Source: UBA8199 sp035358715
GTDB taxonomy: Bacteria > Verrucomicrobiota > Verrucomicrobiia > Limisphaerales > UBA8199
Assembly: GCA_035358715.1 (NCBI GenBank)
Contig: DAOPPX010000005.1
Location: 13,918-77,917 of the forward strand
Direction of reading: 5' to 3'
Length of the DNA: 64,000 bases
Shown one piece after another: positions 35,183-45,934 of the stretch. The notes under the pieces are model-generated. The model did no database searches. It saw nothing but the letters and a program-made list of their open reading frames with translations, and was not told where the DNA came from. Position numbers and translations under genes: made by a program. Positions within the stretch are counted from its first letter, which is position 1, and each line of letters opens with the position of its first letter.

Positions 35183-35596
35183 TTACGTTGCCAGACCGTC
35201 CAGGTAGCTTTGCAAGAGGATCGCGGCTGCCATCTTGTCCACCTTCTCCTTGCGTTTGTCCCGCCGGACGTTGCCCTGGATGAGGAGGCGATTGGCCTGC
35301 ACCGAGGTAAGCCGCTCATCCCAGGTCCGTATCGGCACGGTGACGTTGCTCTTCAGCGCGGCGATGAATTCCTGCACCTTCTGTGCGGCTGGGCCGTGGC
35401 TGCCGTCCATGTTCCGCGGCAGGCCGACGAGGATCAGCTCCACCTCCTTTGCTTCCAGCAGTTGCTGAAGCCGCGCCAGGAAGTCAGCGAACGGTTCCGC
35501 AGGAATGAACTCCAGCGGCTGGGCGATCATCTTGAGCTCATCGCTGACGGCGATGCCTATCCGCCGGCTGCCGTGGTCTATCGCAAGAATGCGCAT
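35183..35596 (-). CDS. ruvX: Putative Holliday junction resolvase / pre-16S rRNA nuclease
   Basis: This 137-residue YqgF-family protein begins MRILAIDHGSRRIGIAVSDE, with the first catalytic Asp in AIDHG. It contains LVGLPRNMDGSHG (glutamate/asparagine site region) and RTWDERLTSVQA and ends in KVDKMAAAILLQSYLD (last catalytic Asp region). The family processes 16S rRNA ends and has been linked to recombination. The ATG at 35594-35596 is chosen because it starts the conserved domain. It lies between hemL and truA. Confidence 0.93.
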   Translation of the reverse strand: MRILAIDHGSRRIGIAVSDELKMIAQPLEFIPAEPFADFLARLQQLLEAKEVELILVGLPRNMDGSHGPAAQKVQEFIAALKSNVTVPIRTWDERLTSVQANRLLIQGNVRRDKRKEKVDKMAAAILLQSYLDGLAT

Positions 35597-35665
35597 GCGG
35601 CCATCTTGCCGCAAACGGGCGCCCAGGCCACTAACAAAAACCGGCCTGCGCGACCCTCCGGGCCG

Positions 35666-36952
<1,287 letters not shown>

Positions 36953-37098
36953 GGGGGGTATTCTCAGAAGCGCCCGCCCAACGGTCGAGGGCAAAAGCGC
37001 GTCCGGACGTTCAGATCGGCCATTTTGCGCATTGTTTTATGCGGGGGCGCTGTTTTATGCTGGTGCTGTGGCAAGGGCCGCCCGCCGCCACTTTGGAC

Positions 37099-38472
37099 AT
37101 GACTCCGACATTGCTGATAGTAGATGACGAGAAGACGACGCGCGAGGGATTGCGCGCGGCGCTCGAGCATCGCTACGACGTGTACCTGGCCGAGGACGCC
37201 AAGGCGGCGATGGAGTTGCTGGAGTCCGACCACTTCGATGTGCTGCTGACCGATTTCCGGCTGCCGACCGAGGACGGGATGAAGCTGATTGCGCGGGCCA
37301 AGTCGCTGTCCAAGCCGCCAATCTGCATCCTGATGACCGCCTACGGATCTGAGGAACTGGCCGTCGAAGCGATGAAGCACGGGGCCGACGATTACATCGC
37401 CAAGGGGCGGCTGCAGATTGACGAGCTGGAGATGCGGATCACCAACGCGTTGCGCCGGCAGGTGCTCGAGGCGGAAAACGTGGCCCTGCGCCAGCAGCTC
37501 GACACCAAGTTCGGTTTGCAGAACCTGATAGGCGAATCACCGGCCATGAGAGAGGTGTTCGAGGTGGTGCAACAGGTGGCGCCGACGCGGGCGACGGTGC
37601 TGTTGCTGGGCGAGAGCGGGACGGGCAAGGAGATGGTCGCCAAGGCAATTCATCAGCTCAGCCCCCGCGCCCAGCAGCCCATGGTGGCGGTGCATTGCGC
37701 GGCGCTTTCGCCGACGCTGCTGGAGAGCGAGCTATTCGGCCACGAGAAAGGCGCCTTCACGGGCGCGTATGAACGGCGCCTTGGCCGCTTCGAGCAGGCG
37801 CAGGGCGGCACGCTGTTTCTGGACGAGATCGGCGAGATTGACGCTACCATCCAGGTCAAGCTGCTGCGCTTCCTGGGCGAACGGACGTTCGAGCGGGTCG
37901 GCTCGAACAAGACGCTGAGCGCCGATGTGCGGCTGGTGGCCGCGACAAACCAGAACCTCGAAGCGCAGGTCAAGGCGGGCGCGTTTCGCGAGGACCTCTA
38001 CTTCCGCCTGCGGGTGGTGGAACTCCGGCTGCCGCCTTTGCGCGAACGGTTGGAAGACATCCCCTTGCTGGCGCGGGCGTTTCAGAGCGAGCTCAGCCGG
38101 GAGAACGGGAAGCCGCTCAAGGGCTTCACCGCCGAGGCTTTTGACGCGCTGATGCGGCACCAATGGCCGGGGAATGTGCGTGAACTGCGCACCGCCATCG
38201 AGCACGCCGTGATCCTGTGCCGGGGCGAGAAGATCACCCTGCGCGATTTGCCGGCGGCGCTGCGCGAGGTGGTCAACCAGGCGCCGGATGAAAAGGACGT
38301 CAGACGGCTGGTCGCGCGCAATGGTCTGACGGCCAAAGAGGTCGAGCGGGAGCTCATCATTCACACCTTGAAAGCAACCAATGGGAACCGTACACTGGCC
38401 GCCAAGAGACTGGGTATGAGCAGGCGAAACTTCCATCGTAAGTTGCATCTGCACCACCTCGAGGAAATCTGA
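37099..38472 (+). CDS. Sigma-54-dependent response regulator (NtrC family)
   Basis: This 457-residue protein has a receiver domain (phospho-acceptor D52 in LLTDFRLP), an AAA+ domain with Walker A GESGTGKE (171-178), the sigma-54 contact loop GAFTGA (218-223) and GTLFLDEIGEID (Walker B). A C-terminal Fis-type HTH follows (NRTLAAKRLGMSRRNFHRKL). It activates sigma-54 promoters when phosphorylated. No histidine kinase is encoded nearby. The next gene starts two bases after its stop, so the two are cotranscribed. The ATG at 37099 begins the receiver domain. Confidence 0.93.
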   Translation: MTPTLLIVDDEKTTREGLRAALEHRYDVYLAEDAKAAMELLESDHFDVLLTDFRLPTEDGMKLIARAKSLSKPPICILMTAYGSEELAVEAMKHGADDYIAKGRLQIDELEMRITNALRRQVLEAENVALRQQLDTKFGLQNLIGESPAMREVFEVVQQVAPTRATVLLLGESGTGKEMVAKAIHQLSPRAQQPMVAVHCAALSPTLLESELFGHEKGAFTGAYERRLGRFEQAQGGTLFLDEIGEIDATIQVKLLRFLGERTFERVGSNKTLSADVRLVAATNQNLEAQVKAGAFREDLYFRLRVVELRLPPLRERLEDIPLLARAFQSELSRENGKPLKGFTAEAFDALMRHQWPGNVRELRTAIEHAVILCRGEKITLRDLPAALREVVNQAPDEKDVRRLVARNGLTAKEVERELIIHTLKATNGNRTLAAKRLGMSRRNFHRKLHLHHLEEI

Positions 38473-38474
38473 AT

Positions 38475-40313
38475 ATGCCATTACTGCAGGACTTATTGCA
38501 CAAGCTGGAGGTGGGGGCCGGCATGCGGTATCTGCGCATGGGGCTTGTCCTCATGGCGGTGGTGTTGCTGGCGGTGATTTACAACTGGCGTGGTTACAAG
38601 AACATGGCCACACAGGAAGCGATGGACTCGGCGCAACTGGCTCGCAACATTGCCGAGGGAAAGGGTTATACCACTCTGTTCATTCGTCCCTTCAGCATGT
38701 ACTTGGTCAAACAGCGCAGCCTGGAGAAGGGGGAAATGCCAAGACTCGGCGAAGTCGCCGACCTGACCCGGATCAAGGAAACGCACCCGGATCTGGCCAA
38801 CCCGCCGGGCTACCCGGTAGTGCTGGCGGGACTATTGAAGGTGCTGCAACCGGATTACGCCGTTTCAACCACCAAACCTTTCTGGAGCGACAACAGGCGG
38901 TTCTGGCGCTACAAACCCGACTTCGTCATCACCCTGTTCAACCAGTGCTTGTTCCTGGCGGCCATACCGCTGGTGTTTTTTCTGGCTCGACGCCTGTTTG
39001 ATCCCGGGGTGGCCTGGCTTTCGGCTGGCCTGCTGCTGGGCACGGAACTGTTTTGGCGGTTCAGCGTCTCAGGGTTATCCACGATGCTGCTGCTGCTCAT
39101 CTTCCTCGGGCTGGTCTGGTGCATCGTTCTGCTCGAACACGAGGTGCGCACCCCGAAATGGGGACCTCTCGGCGTATTCGTCCTGGCCGGCCTGACAGGC
39201 GCGATGGTCGGGGCCGGCGGGTTGACGCGCTACGCGTTCGGCTGGTTGATCCTTCCCGTCATGGTATTCCTGATTCTGTTTGGCGGACAGCGGCGGATTG
39301 CGCTGGCCCTGGCCGCTTTGGCGGTGTTTGCGGCCGTCATGACACCGTGGGTGATCCGGAATTATGAGGTCAGCGGCGCCCCCTTCGGCACCGCCACCTA
39401 CTCGGTGGTGGAAACCACCCTTCTATACCCCGAAAACCGTCTCCAGCGCTCCCTGGAGCCGGACTTCAGCCGCCTCTACTTGATGGCCTTCTGGCTCAAA
39501 ATCAGCTACAACCTCCGCCAGATCGTCGCCAACGATCTGCCCCGGCTCGGTGGCAGTTGGATCACGGGCTTCTTTCTGGTCGGACTGCTCGTCGGTTTTC
39601 GCAACCCCGCAGTCAGGCGCTTGCGTTACTTCCTGTTGGGGTGCCTGGCGGTGCTGTGCCTGGCGCAGGGATTGGGTCGAACCGCGCTTTCCGAAGAGTC
39701 ACCCGAGATTAACTCCGAGAACCTGCTCGTGCTGGTCGCGCCCTTGGTGTTGGTCTATGGCGTCAGTCTGTTCTTCCTGCTGCTTGAGCAGGTACGTTTG
39801 CCGTTCCACCAAATGCGCTATCTGGTTATCGCCATCTTCAGCCTGGTGGCTTGCCTGCCGATGCTTTTCGTGTTTCTGCCTCCCAAGACCAATCCCGTCG
39901 CTTACCCGCCCTATTACCCGCCCGCCATCCAGACGATCGCCGGCTGGCTGAAAGAAGAGGAACTGGCGATGAGCGATATCCCCTGGGCGATGGCGTGGTA
40001 CGGCCAGCGGCAATGTGTCTGGCTGACATTGAACTGCACCGCTGAAGCGAAGACCTCGAGCACCGGGGAGAGCTTCTTCGCCATTAACGACTATCACAAA
40101 CAAATCAATGCCCTTTACCTGACCCCGCGGACCATGGACGCTCGTTTCCTGACCCAATGGATTCGCGCGGGCGAGCAGAGCTGGGGCAATTTCATCCTGG
40201 AGAGCATGTTGAAGAAGAAGGTCCCGGCGTATTTCCCGCTCAGCGAATCGCAATCCGGCTGGCTGCCCGAACAACTGGTGCTGACTGACTGGCAGCGCTG
40301 GCGCAAGCCTTAG
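38475..40313 (+). CDS. Polytopic membrane protein, GT-C glycosyltransferase-like (ArnT/PMT type)
   Basis: This 612-residue protein has one N-terminal membrane helix (MGLVLMAVVLLAVIY) and a periplasmic loop with acidic and DPDLANPPGYPVVLAG-like elements resembling GT-C acceptor sites. About ten further helices follow between 150 and 480, then a C-terminal soluble domain. The architecture fits dolichyl/undecaprenyl-phosphate-sugar-dependent GT-C transferases that glycosylate lipids or proteins outside the membrane. It follows the response regulator by two bases. The exact family is not certain. Confidence 0.7.
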   Translation: MPLLQDLLHKLEVGAGMRYLRMGLVLMAVVLLAVIYNWRGYKNMATQEAMDSAQLARNIAEGKGYTTLFIRPFSMYLVKQRSLEKGEMPRLGEVADLTRIKETHPDLANPPGYPVVLAGLLKVLQPDYAVSTTKPFWSDNRRFWRYKPDFVITLFNQCLFLAAIPLVFFLARRLFDPGVAWLSAGLLLGTELFWRFSVSGLSTMLLLLIFLGLVWCIVLLEHEVRTPKWGPLGVFVLAGLTGAMVGAGGLTRYAFGWLILPVMVFLILFGGQRRIALALAALAVFAAVMTPWVIRNYEVSGAPFGTATYSVVETTLLYPENRLQRSLEPDFSRLYLMAFWLKISYNLRQIVANDLPRLGGSWITGFFLVGLLVGFRNPAVRRLRYFLLGCLAVLCLAQGLGRTALSEESPEINSENLLVLVAPLVLVYGVSLFFLLLEQVRLPFHQMRYLVIAIFSLVACLPMLFVFLPPKTNPVAYPPYYPPAIQTIAGWLKEEELAMSDIPWAMAWYGQRQCVWLTLNCTAEAKTSSTGESFFAINDYHKQINALYLTPRTMDARFLTQWIRAGEQSWGNFILESMLKKKVPAYFPLSESQSGWLPEQLVLTDWQRWRKP

Positions 40314-40374
40314 CGGCCCCTCCCGCGTTCCTGGCGCGGTTGACAGCCCCCGGACAAGCCTTGATTATAGGCGC

Positions 40375-40800
40375 ATGAGCGAGATCATCTATCCCCGGAG
40401 TCCCCGCGAAGTGATGTGCGGCTGGATGCACCTGCCGCGGTTCATTGACAAGACCCGGCTCCACCTGGCAGGCAAGCTGCACCCCGACTACCAGCCCAAT
40501 TACTGCAAAGGCTTTGACGCCCTGTGGCTGGAGAGCGCCGGCGTCCAAGCCCAGCAGTTCATCGAGGTGGTGCGCAACAGCATCACGGATGGCGAGGTCT
40601 GCGACTGGGTGCGCAAGAACGTGCAGAAGCCGGAGCCCATCAAAGCCGCCCACCGCGAGCGGATGCTTAATTATCCAAGGAAGGACGATGCGGAAATGCA
40701 GGCGCGCCTGAAGATGCGCAAAGAACAGGCGGGACTCGGCCACCGCGACGACATCCAGTCCTTTGTGGACTTCATTGACGCTGACGAGAAGCGGATTTGA
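40375..40800 (+). CDS. DUF5069 domain protein
   Basis: This 141-residue protein is recognised by YPRSPREVMCGWMHLPRFID, then KTRLHLAGKLHPDYQPNYCK and GFDALWLESAGVQ. This pattern matches DUF5069, a small family frequent in Verrucomicrobiota and Planctomycetota and of unknown function. It has no signal peptide or membrane helix. It stands alone between the GT-C-like gene and the convergent transporter pair. Confidence 0.85.
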   Translation: MSEIIYPRSPREVMCGWMHLPRFIDKTRLHLAGKLHPDYQPNYCKGFDALWLESAGVQAQQFIEVVRNSITDGEVCDWVRKNVQKPEPIKAAHRERMLNYPRKDDAEMQARLKMRKEQAGLGHRDDIQSFVDFIDADEKRI

Positions 40801-40893
40801 GCGCAACGCCGGCTTGGGCGGCTGTTCTCGCGCTCACAAGACAACATCACAAGCCCGCAGCAGAAGGGAGTCAAGGTCCAGCCGCCGGGCTGG

Positions 40894-41070
40894 TTAGCCG
40901 GTTGCTTTGTGTTCCATCCAGAACGGCGCCGTGGCGAACCAGACGAGCGCGGCGACCAGCAACCAAAGCTGGGCCGCCGGCAGCTCGATTCGGTCGGCAA
41001 AGAAAAGCACCGCCGGCAACAGGGTCGCCGCCAGCGCCACGTAGGAGATGATCTGCGCGATGCGTTTCAT
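40894..41070 (-). CDS. 58-residue two-helix membrane protein paired with the NCS1 transporter
   Basis: The minus strand from ATG 41068-41070 encodes 58 residues ending in TAA at 40894-40896. They start MKRIAQIISYVALAATLLPA and contain two hydrophobic helices (about 5-24 and 34-51) separated by a short polar turn, with a charged tail. The stop of the transporter gene (TAA) is followed by GCC and this ATG, so the two are translationally coupled. It may be a small subunit or stabiliser of the transporter (inference). No database family is known to me. Confidence 0.8.
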   Translation of the reverse strand: MKRIAQIISYVALAATLLPAVLFFADRIELPAAQLWLLVAALVWFATAPFWMEHKATG

Positions 41071-41073
41071 GGC

Positions 41074-42474
41074 TTAAGCAGGCACAGGCCGCCCGGCGCG
41101 GCCCTGGAGCAACTTGCTCAACACGACGTAGAGCAATGACGTGACGAACCAGCCCGGCAGACCGACGAAGAAGATTTGGGTGCGGCCCGTCAGCACCAGC
41201 CCGGTGCAAACGCCCATCGTCAGCAGCCACGCCAGGCCAGCCGCCCAGTTGAACGAGATGCCGCGGGCGGTGGCAAAGTTGGAGCGCAGCCCGAGTTTTG
41301 GCAGCACCCAGAAGTCCATGAAGATCACCGCCCCCATCGGCATGAGGATCATCCCCCAGAGCGCTACAAAATCCAGCAGGCGCATCGTCACGATGGGAAA
41401 TATGGCAGTGACACTGGCAATGAGACCGGTGACCAGCGTCACCTTGAACCGGGAAGACTGAGGAATGAGCGATTGGAACGCGAGGCCGGCCCGGTAGAGC
41501 GTCGGGTTGGCGGTCGTCCAGCCGGCGCCGATTACGGCCAGCAGTCCAGCCACGCCGCACGCGCGATGCGCCAGCGGGCCGGGCAGAACGGCGGTGTTGC
41601 CCGGGTCCTGATGGAGCTGGACGGCGTAAAGCACAGAGGCGGCAATCCACGCCATGAAATGGCCGATGTACATCCCTGCCGCCGAGGTCAGGCCATACCA
41701 GGATTTCTTCGCATATCGCAGAACGGAGAGATCGGCCATGCCGATGTGCCACGCCATGTTGCAGAACCAGGCGAAGAACATCACGTGCCAGAAGGTGAAC
41801 TTGACCTGCCCCGGCTGGGGCTCGCCGCCGATCCAGATCACCGTGCTGGCGATACGCCAGAAGTCTCCCGCCGAATGCAGCCCCATCTGGCGCAGGCCAA
41901 TGATGCCAAAGACCACAAACATCAGCACCATCCACGGCGCCGCGATATTGGCGAAACGGGACACAAACCGGTAGCCATAAGCCGCGACGGCCGAGAACAG
42001 CACGCCCGTAATCAGCACGGCGACCACCCAGCCAACGCCAGTCGGCAAGGTGTCGGTCAACTGCGGCATCGGAAACTTGAAGTAGACCCCGAGCGCCGTG
42101 GCGGAGACTGTTATCATCGCCCCCGCCAGGACGGTAAACATCACCCCGTTGGCCAGGCTGTAGAGCGTCACCAGGCGCCGGCCGCAAATCTGCTCAAGCT
42201 GATAATAGAGCGTCAGCCGCGCGCGGGTGGCGATGGGCGCAGTGAGGAACGTCCAGCTCAATACCGCCAGCAGGTTGCCGGCCAGCAGCCCAAAAACGAA
42301 GTTGAAGGCGCTCACGCCGGAGGCCAAAAACAGCGGGCCGATCATCAACTCCGTTCCGGCCACGTGCTCCCCCGCAAACTGCCCGATGTAGTTCTTCAGC
42401 CCGAGCAGGGCCTTCTGCGGCACCGGCTCCCGCTCATATTCGTTCACCGGATCGTGATGTGCGCCTTCAGTCAT
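41074..42474 (-). CDS. NCS1-family (nucleobase/cation symporter type) transporter
   Basis: This 466-residue protein has about 12 hydrophobic segments. Its N-terminal region VPQKALLGLKNYIGQFAGEH then VAGTELMIGPLFLASGVS resembles CodB/NCS1 permeases, with GEPQPGQVKFTFWHVMFFAW in the middle. It probably imports a nucleobase, thiamine precursor or related compound with a cation; the substrate cannot be named. It is divergent from the pfkB-type gene and coupled to a 58-residue membrane protein. Confidence 0.8.
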   Translation of the reverse strand: MTEGAHHDPVNEYEREPVPQKALLGLKNYIGQFAGEHVAGTELMIGPLFLASGVSAFNFVFGLLAGNLLAVLSWTFLTAPIATRARLTLYYQLEQICGRRLVTLYSLANGVMFTVLAGAMITVSATALGVYFKFPMPQLTDTLPTGVGWVVAVLITGVLFSAVAAYGYRFVSRFANIAAPWMVLMFVVFGIIGLRQMGLHSAGDFWRIASTVIWIGGEPQPGQVKFTFWHVMFFAWFCNMAWHIGMADLSVLRYAKKSWYGLTSAAGMYIGHFMAWIAASVLYAVQLHQDPGNTAVLPGPLAHRACGVAGLLAVIGAGWTTANPTLYRAGLAFQSLIPQSSRFKVTLVTGLIASVTAIFPIVTMRLLDFVALWGMILMPMGAVIFMDFWVLPKLGLRSNFATARGISFNWAAGLAWLLTMGVCTGLVLTGRTQIFFVGLPGWFVTSLLYVVLSKLLQGRAGRPVPA

Positions 42475-42554
42475 TGAGCCAACCAGGTCGCGCCCAGTAT
42501 GGCCATCTCAGGCGGCTTGCGCACTGAAAAAAGTTCCAACACTCTGAAGCTGTT

Positions 42555-43493
42555 ATGATCCTCTGCATTGGAACAACGCCCGCGGCGCAACGGGTGATGG
42601 TCTTTCGGCGGCTCACGCTCGACGCGGTGAATCGCGCCGTGACGACCCTCGACGGTCCGGCGGGCAAATCGGTCAATGTCGCCAAGACACTCAAGGCGCT
42701 GGGAGAACAACCGCTCGCCGTCGGGTTCCTCGGCGGCGACCGCGGGGACGAGGTGCGCGCCTTGCTCACCGCGCAGGGCATCGAGGTGGACTTCGTCGAG
42801 GTGCCCGCGCGCACGCGGCAGTGCGTCACCCTCCTCGACCAGACCGCCGGCACCATTACTGAACTGGTCGAAGAAGGCCAGCCGGTGGCGGCGGCGGATT
42901 ACGAATCGCTCCTGGGCGTCATCCGGCGCCGCGCCAGCGGTTCCCGCGCCGTCGTGATGTCCGGCAGCATCACCCCGGGCGGGCCCGCGGATTTCTACTT
43001 TCACGGCACCCAAATCGCACGAGAAGCCGGGGCACTGGCGGCGGTGGACGCGCAAGGCTCCGCCCTCGCCGAGGCGCTCAAGGCCGGGCCCGATCTCGTG
43101 AAGCCCAACCGGTCGGAACTGGCAGCGACACTTGGGCGCGAACTCAAGGACGAAGCCGCTATCATCTCCGCCATGCACGCGCTGCGCGAGCGCGGCGCGC
43201 GGCGCGTAGTGGTCACAGCCGGCCAAGGACCCACGCTGGCGTACGATGGCCGGAACGGCTGGAGAATCCAGGCCCCGCGGATTGACGCGACGAACTCGAC
43301 CGGCTCGGGCGATGCCTTTACGGCCGGGCTGGTCTGGCGGTTGGCGCGCGGGGACGACCTCGGCGAGGCCTGCCGCTGGGGTGCGGCCGCCGGCACCGCC
43401 AATGCCCTGACGCTGATGGCCGGCGAAGTCAACCGCAACGACGTCGAACGCCTCGCGCCGCAAGTGACCGTGGAACCATTGCGGGGCAGCTAG
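42555..43493 (+). CDS. PfkB-family sugar kinase (1-phosphofructokinase-like)
   Basis: This 312-residue kinase starts MILCIGTTPAAQRVMVFRRL. It has GGPAGKSVNVAKTLKALGE-like substrate-binding glycines, LVKPNRSELAATLGRELKDE and the catalytic anion-hole motif NSTGSGDAFTAGL near 250. It is closest in form to 1-phosphofructokinase/hexose kinases. It phosphorylates a sugar or sugar phosphate with ATP. It is divergent from the transporter, whose ATG is 80 bases away. Confidence 0.9.
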   Translation: MILCIGTTPAAQRVMVFRRLTLDAVNRAVTTLDGPAGKSVNVAKTLKALGEQPLAVGFLGGDRGDEVRALLTAQGIEVDFVEVPARTRQCVTLLDQTAGTITELVEEGQPVAAADYESLLGVIRRRASGSRAVVMSGSITPGGPADFYFHGTQIAREAGALAAVDAQGSALAEALKAGPDLVKPNRSELAATLGRELKDEAAIISAMHALRERGARRVVVTAGQGPTLAYDGRNGWRIQAPRIDATNSTGSGDAFTAGLVWRLARGDDLGEACRWGAAAGTANALTLMAGEVNRNDVERLAPQVTVEPLRGS

Positions 43494-43632
43494 CCTCAGA
43501 AGGCCAGCCTTCGCCGCGGAGAGGCTTGCGGCGACGCAAATTCCGCGGCGCAATTTTCCTGCTTGCATAATGCGGCGGATGAGGCGAGGTTGCCTCCAGA
43601 TGGGCGCGCTTGGAAAAGCGCCAGGGCGGCGA

Positions 43633-43847
43633 GAGTTCTTTGGAACGCAGGCGATAGCAGACTTTACCCTGCCTATGCTCGTGATTAGAAGCTATGTCCT
43701 TGAACCGTAGTTAATAAGTCATGGGGCTTTAACCGTGGTTGTGGCCGACAGGCCTTTACTGGAAGTCGAAAGCAATCCGGCGAGTCCCTCCTGTTTCTAA
43801 TAAGTTCAAAGGAACTGTTACACACGGCACTGGCGGGGTTCTTTTTT
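43633..43847 (+). repeat. Dispersed ~215-bp element, family IV, copy B
   Basis: This is the second copy of the element at 32199-32413. It has the same ordered islands (TTCTTTGG, CCCTGCC, CGTGAT, GGTTGTGGCCG, GCCTTTA, GTCGAAAGCA, CACACGGCA, GGCGGGGTT, T-run). It lies about 55 bases upstream of the rarA start, as copy A lies about 55 bases upstream of tRNA-His. The rest of 43494-43904 shows nothing else. Confidence 0.75.
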
Positions 43848-43904
43848 GGGGGCAAGGGAGTTTTTCTTTTGGGCAACGCGAACTCGGGCTGTTATGGTGA
43901 TTGC

Positions 43905-45290
43905 ATGTCGCGGGATGACCTGTTTTCCACCCCACCCGGGCCGCCATCGGCGGATGCGGGCGCCGGAGAGCCAAGCCCCTCCCGGCATCAGCCGCTGGCC
44001 GCGCGCATGCGACCACGCAACCTGGGTGAGTTCGTCGGCCAATCCCCCATCCTCGGGCCGGGCCAATTGCTGCGCCGCGCCATCGAGGCCGACCGCATCC
44101 AGTCGCTGATCTTCTATGGTCCGCCGGGCACCGGCAAGACCTCCCTGGCGCAGATCATCGCCCGCCAGACCCGCAGCAAGTTCGAGCGGCTGAGCGGGGT
44201 CGAATCCAACGTTGCCGATATGCGCCGCGTGCTCGCACAGGCCGCCAACCGGCTCGAAAACAAGCGTCAATCCACGATCCTGTTCATTGACGAAATCCAC
44301 CGCTTCAACAAAGCGCAGCAAGACGTCCTGCTGCCGGACGTCGAGACCGGCGTGGTGCGCCTGATCGGCGCGACCACGCACAACCCCTTCTTCTTCGTCA
44401 ACTCCCCCCTGGTCTCCCGCTCGCAGATCTTCGAGCTGCGGCCGTTGGCCGAGGACGATCTCCATCTGCTGCTCCAGCGGGCGCTGGCGGACCAGGAGCG
44501 CGGGCTGGGCTATCTCAAGGTCCGGGCGGATGAAGTGGCGCTGCGCCACCTGGCGAGGCTGTCCGATGGCGACGCGCGCAAGGCGCTAAACGCTCTGGAA
44601 ATCGCCGTCCTGACCACCTCGCCGGCTCCCGACGGAGTGATCCACCTCGACCTCACGGTGGCGGAGCAGAGCATTCAGAAGAAGGCAGTCGTTTACGATG
44701 ACGAAGACGCCCACTACGACACGATCTCCGCCTTCATTAAATCCATGCGCGGGAGCGACCCGGACGCCACGCTCTACTGGCTGGCGAAGATGATTCACGC
44801 GGGCGAAGACCCGCGCTTTATTGCGCGGCGGATCGTGATCCACGCCGCCGAAGACGTCGGGCTGGCGGACCCGATGGCGCTGGTGCTGGCCAACGCCGCG
44901 TTTCAAGCGGCGGAGTTCATCGGCTGGCCGGAGGCGCGGATTCCGCTGGCGGAGGCGGCTATCTACATTGCCACGGCCAACAAGAGCAACAGCACCGTCA
45001 TGGCCATTGACGCGGCGATGAAAGATGTCGAATCCGGCCGCACGCTGGCGGTCCCCGAGCATTTGCGCGATGCCAGCTACCGGGGCGCCAGGCGGCTGGG
45101 CCACGGCAAGGGTTACCAGTACGCCCACGATCATCCGGGGCATTTCGTGGCCCAGGATTACCTCGGGGCGCTCAAGCGCTACTACGAGCCTACCGAGCAA
45201 GGGGTGGAGAGGAAGATCAAGGAGCGCCTGGACCAGTGGCGGGCGCTGACGGCCAAGGCGCAAATCCCCAAACCGAAATCCGAAGGATAG
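43905..45290 (+). CDS. rarA: Replication-associated recombination protein A (MgsA)
   Basis: This 461-residue AAA+ clamp-loader-like ATPase has Walker A GPPGTGKT (72-79), Walker B ILFIDEIHR (about 125-133) and sensor 1 GATTHNPFFFVNSPL. The C-terminal MgsA domain follows (MAIDAAMKDVESGRTLAVPE then HLRDASYRGARRLGHGKGYQYAHD). It acts at stalled replication forks. The ATG at 43905 (MSRDDLF) is preferred over one 12 codons upstream inside non-conserved sequence. The cyclo-ligase gene starts five bases after its stop. Confidence 0.96.
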   Translation: MSRDDLFSTPPGPPSADAGAGEPSPSRHQPLAARMRPRNLGEFVGQSPILGPGQLLRRAIEADRIQSLIFYGPPGTGKTSLAQIIARQTRSKFERLSGVESNVADMRRVLAQAANRLENKRQSTILFIDEIHRFNKAQQDVLLPDVETGVVRLIGATTHNPFFFVNSPLVSRSQIFELRPLAEDDLHLLLQRALADQERGLGYLKVRADEVALRHLARLSDGDARKALNALEIAVLTTSPAPDGVIHLDLTVAEQSIQKKAVVYDDEDAHYDTISAFIKSMRGSDPDATLYWLAKMIHAGEDPRFIARRIVIHAAEDVGLADPMALVLANAAFQAAEFIGWPEARIPLAEAAIYIATANKSNSTVMAIDAAMKDVESGRTLAVPEHLRDASYRGARRLGHGKGYQYAHDHPGHFVAQDYLGALKRYYEPTEQGVERKIKERLDQWRALTAKAQIPKPKSEG

Positions 45291-45295
45291 ACAGC

Positions 45296-45934
45296 ATGGC
45301 GGCAAACCAGGCGCATACGATTCGAGAGGCGAAACGAGCCTTGCGAACACGCGTTCGCGCCGAACTCGCGCGGCTGAGCCCGGCGGAACGCGCTGCCGAG
45401 TCGGCCCGGGCGTGCGCCCGCCTGGCGGCGCAGCCGCTGTGGCAAGCGGCGCAATGGGTGCTGCTCTTCGCGCCCCTGCCGCAAGAACTGGACGTGTGGC
45501 CACTGGTGACCGAGGCGCTCTCCGCCGGCAAGAACGTCGCCCTGCCCCGCTTCGTGGCCGAGACACAGACCTACGAGGCCTGCTCGATTCACAATGCCGA
45601 ATCGGACGTGCGCGTGGGCCACTTCGGCATTCGCGAGCCGAACCACCACTGCGTCCGGCTTGCCGCGCGCCGGCTGGACTTGATTCTGGTTCCGGGGGTG
45701 GCCTTTGACCTGCGCGGCGCGCGGTTAGGCCAGGGCAAGGGCTACTACGACCGCTTGCTGAGGGAGTGGCGCGGAACGACCTGCGGGGTGGGGTTTGATC
45801 AGCAACTGGCAGACGAAGTTCCTCTCGAACCGCATGACGTGGTCCTGAACCGCCTCCTCACGCCAACCCGCTGGGTCGAGTTGCCGCCGGACGCTTTACG
45901 CCCGCGCCAACCCGGGGATTACCGGGGATACTGA
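45296..45934 (+). CDS. 5-formyltetrahydrofolate cyclo-ligase
   Basis: This 212-residue protein has the family core VALPRFVAETQTYEAC, RLDLILVPGVAFDLRGARLG then QGKGYYDRLL (ATP/substrate loop), and CGVGFDQQLADEVPLEPHDV. It converts 5-formyl-THF to 5,10-methenyl-THF using ATP. The ATG at 45296 lies just after the rarA stop with GGATAG as a weak ribosome site. Its 3' end overlaps a convergent small lipoprotein gene by 16 bases. Confidence 0.93.
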   Translation: MAANQAHTIREAKRALRTRVRAELARLSPAERAAESARACARLAAQPLWQAAQWVLLFAPLPQELDVWPLVTEALSAGKNVALPRFVAETQTYEACSIHNAESDVRVGHFGIREPNHHCVRLAARRLDLILVPGVAFDLRGARLGQGKGYYDRLLREWRGTTCGVGFDQQLADEVPLEPHDVVLNRLLTPTRWVELPPDALRPRQPGDYRGY

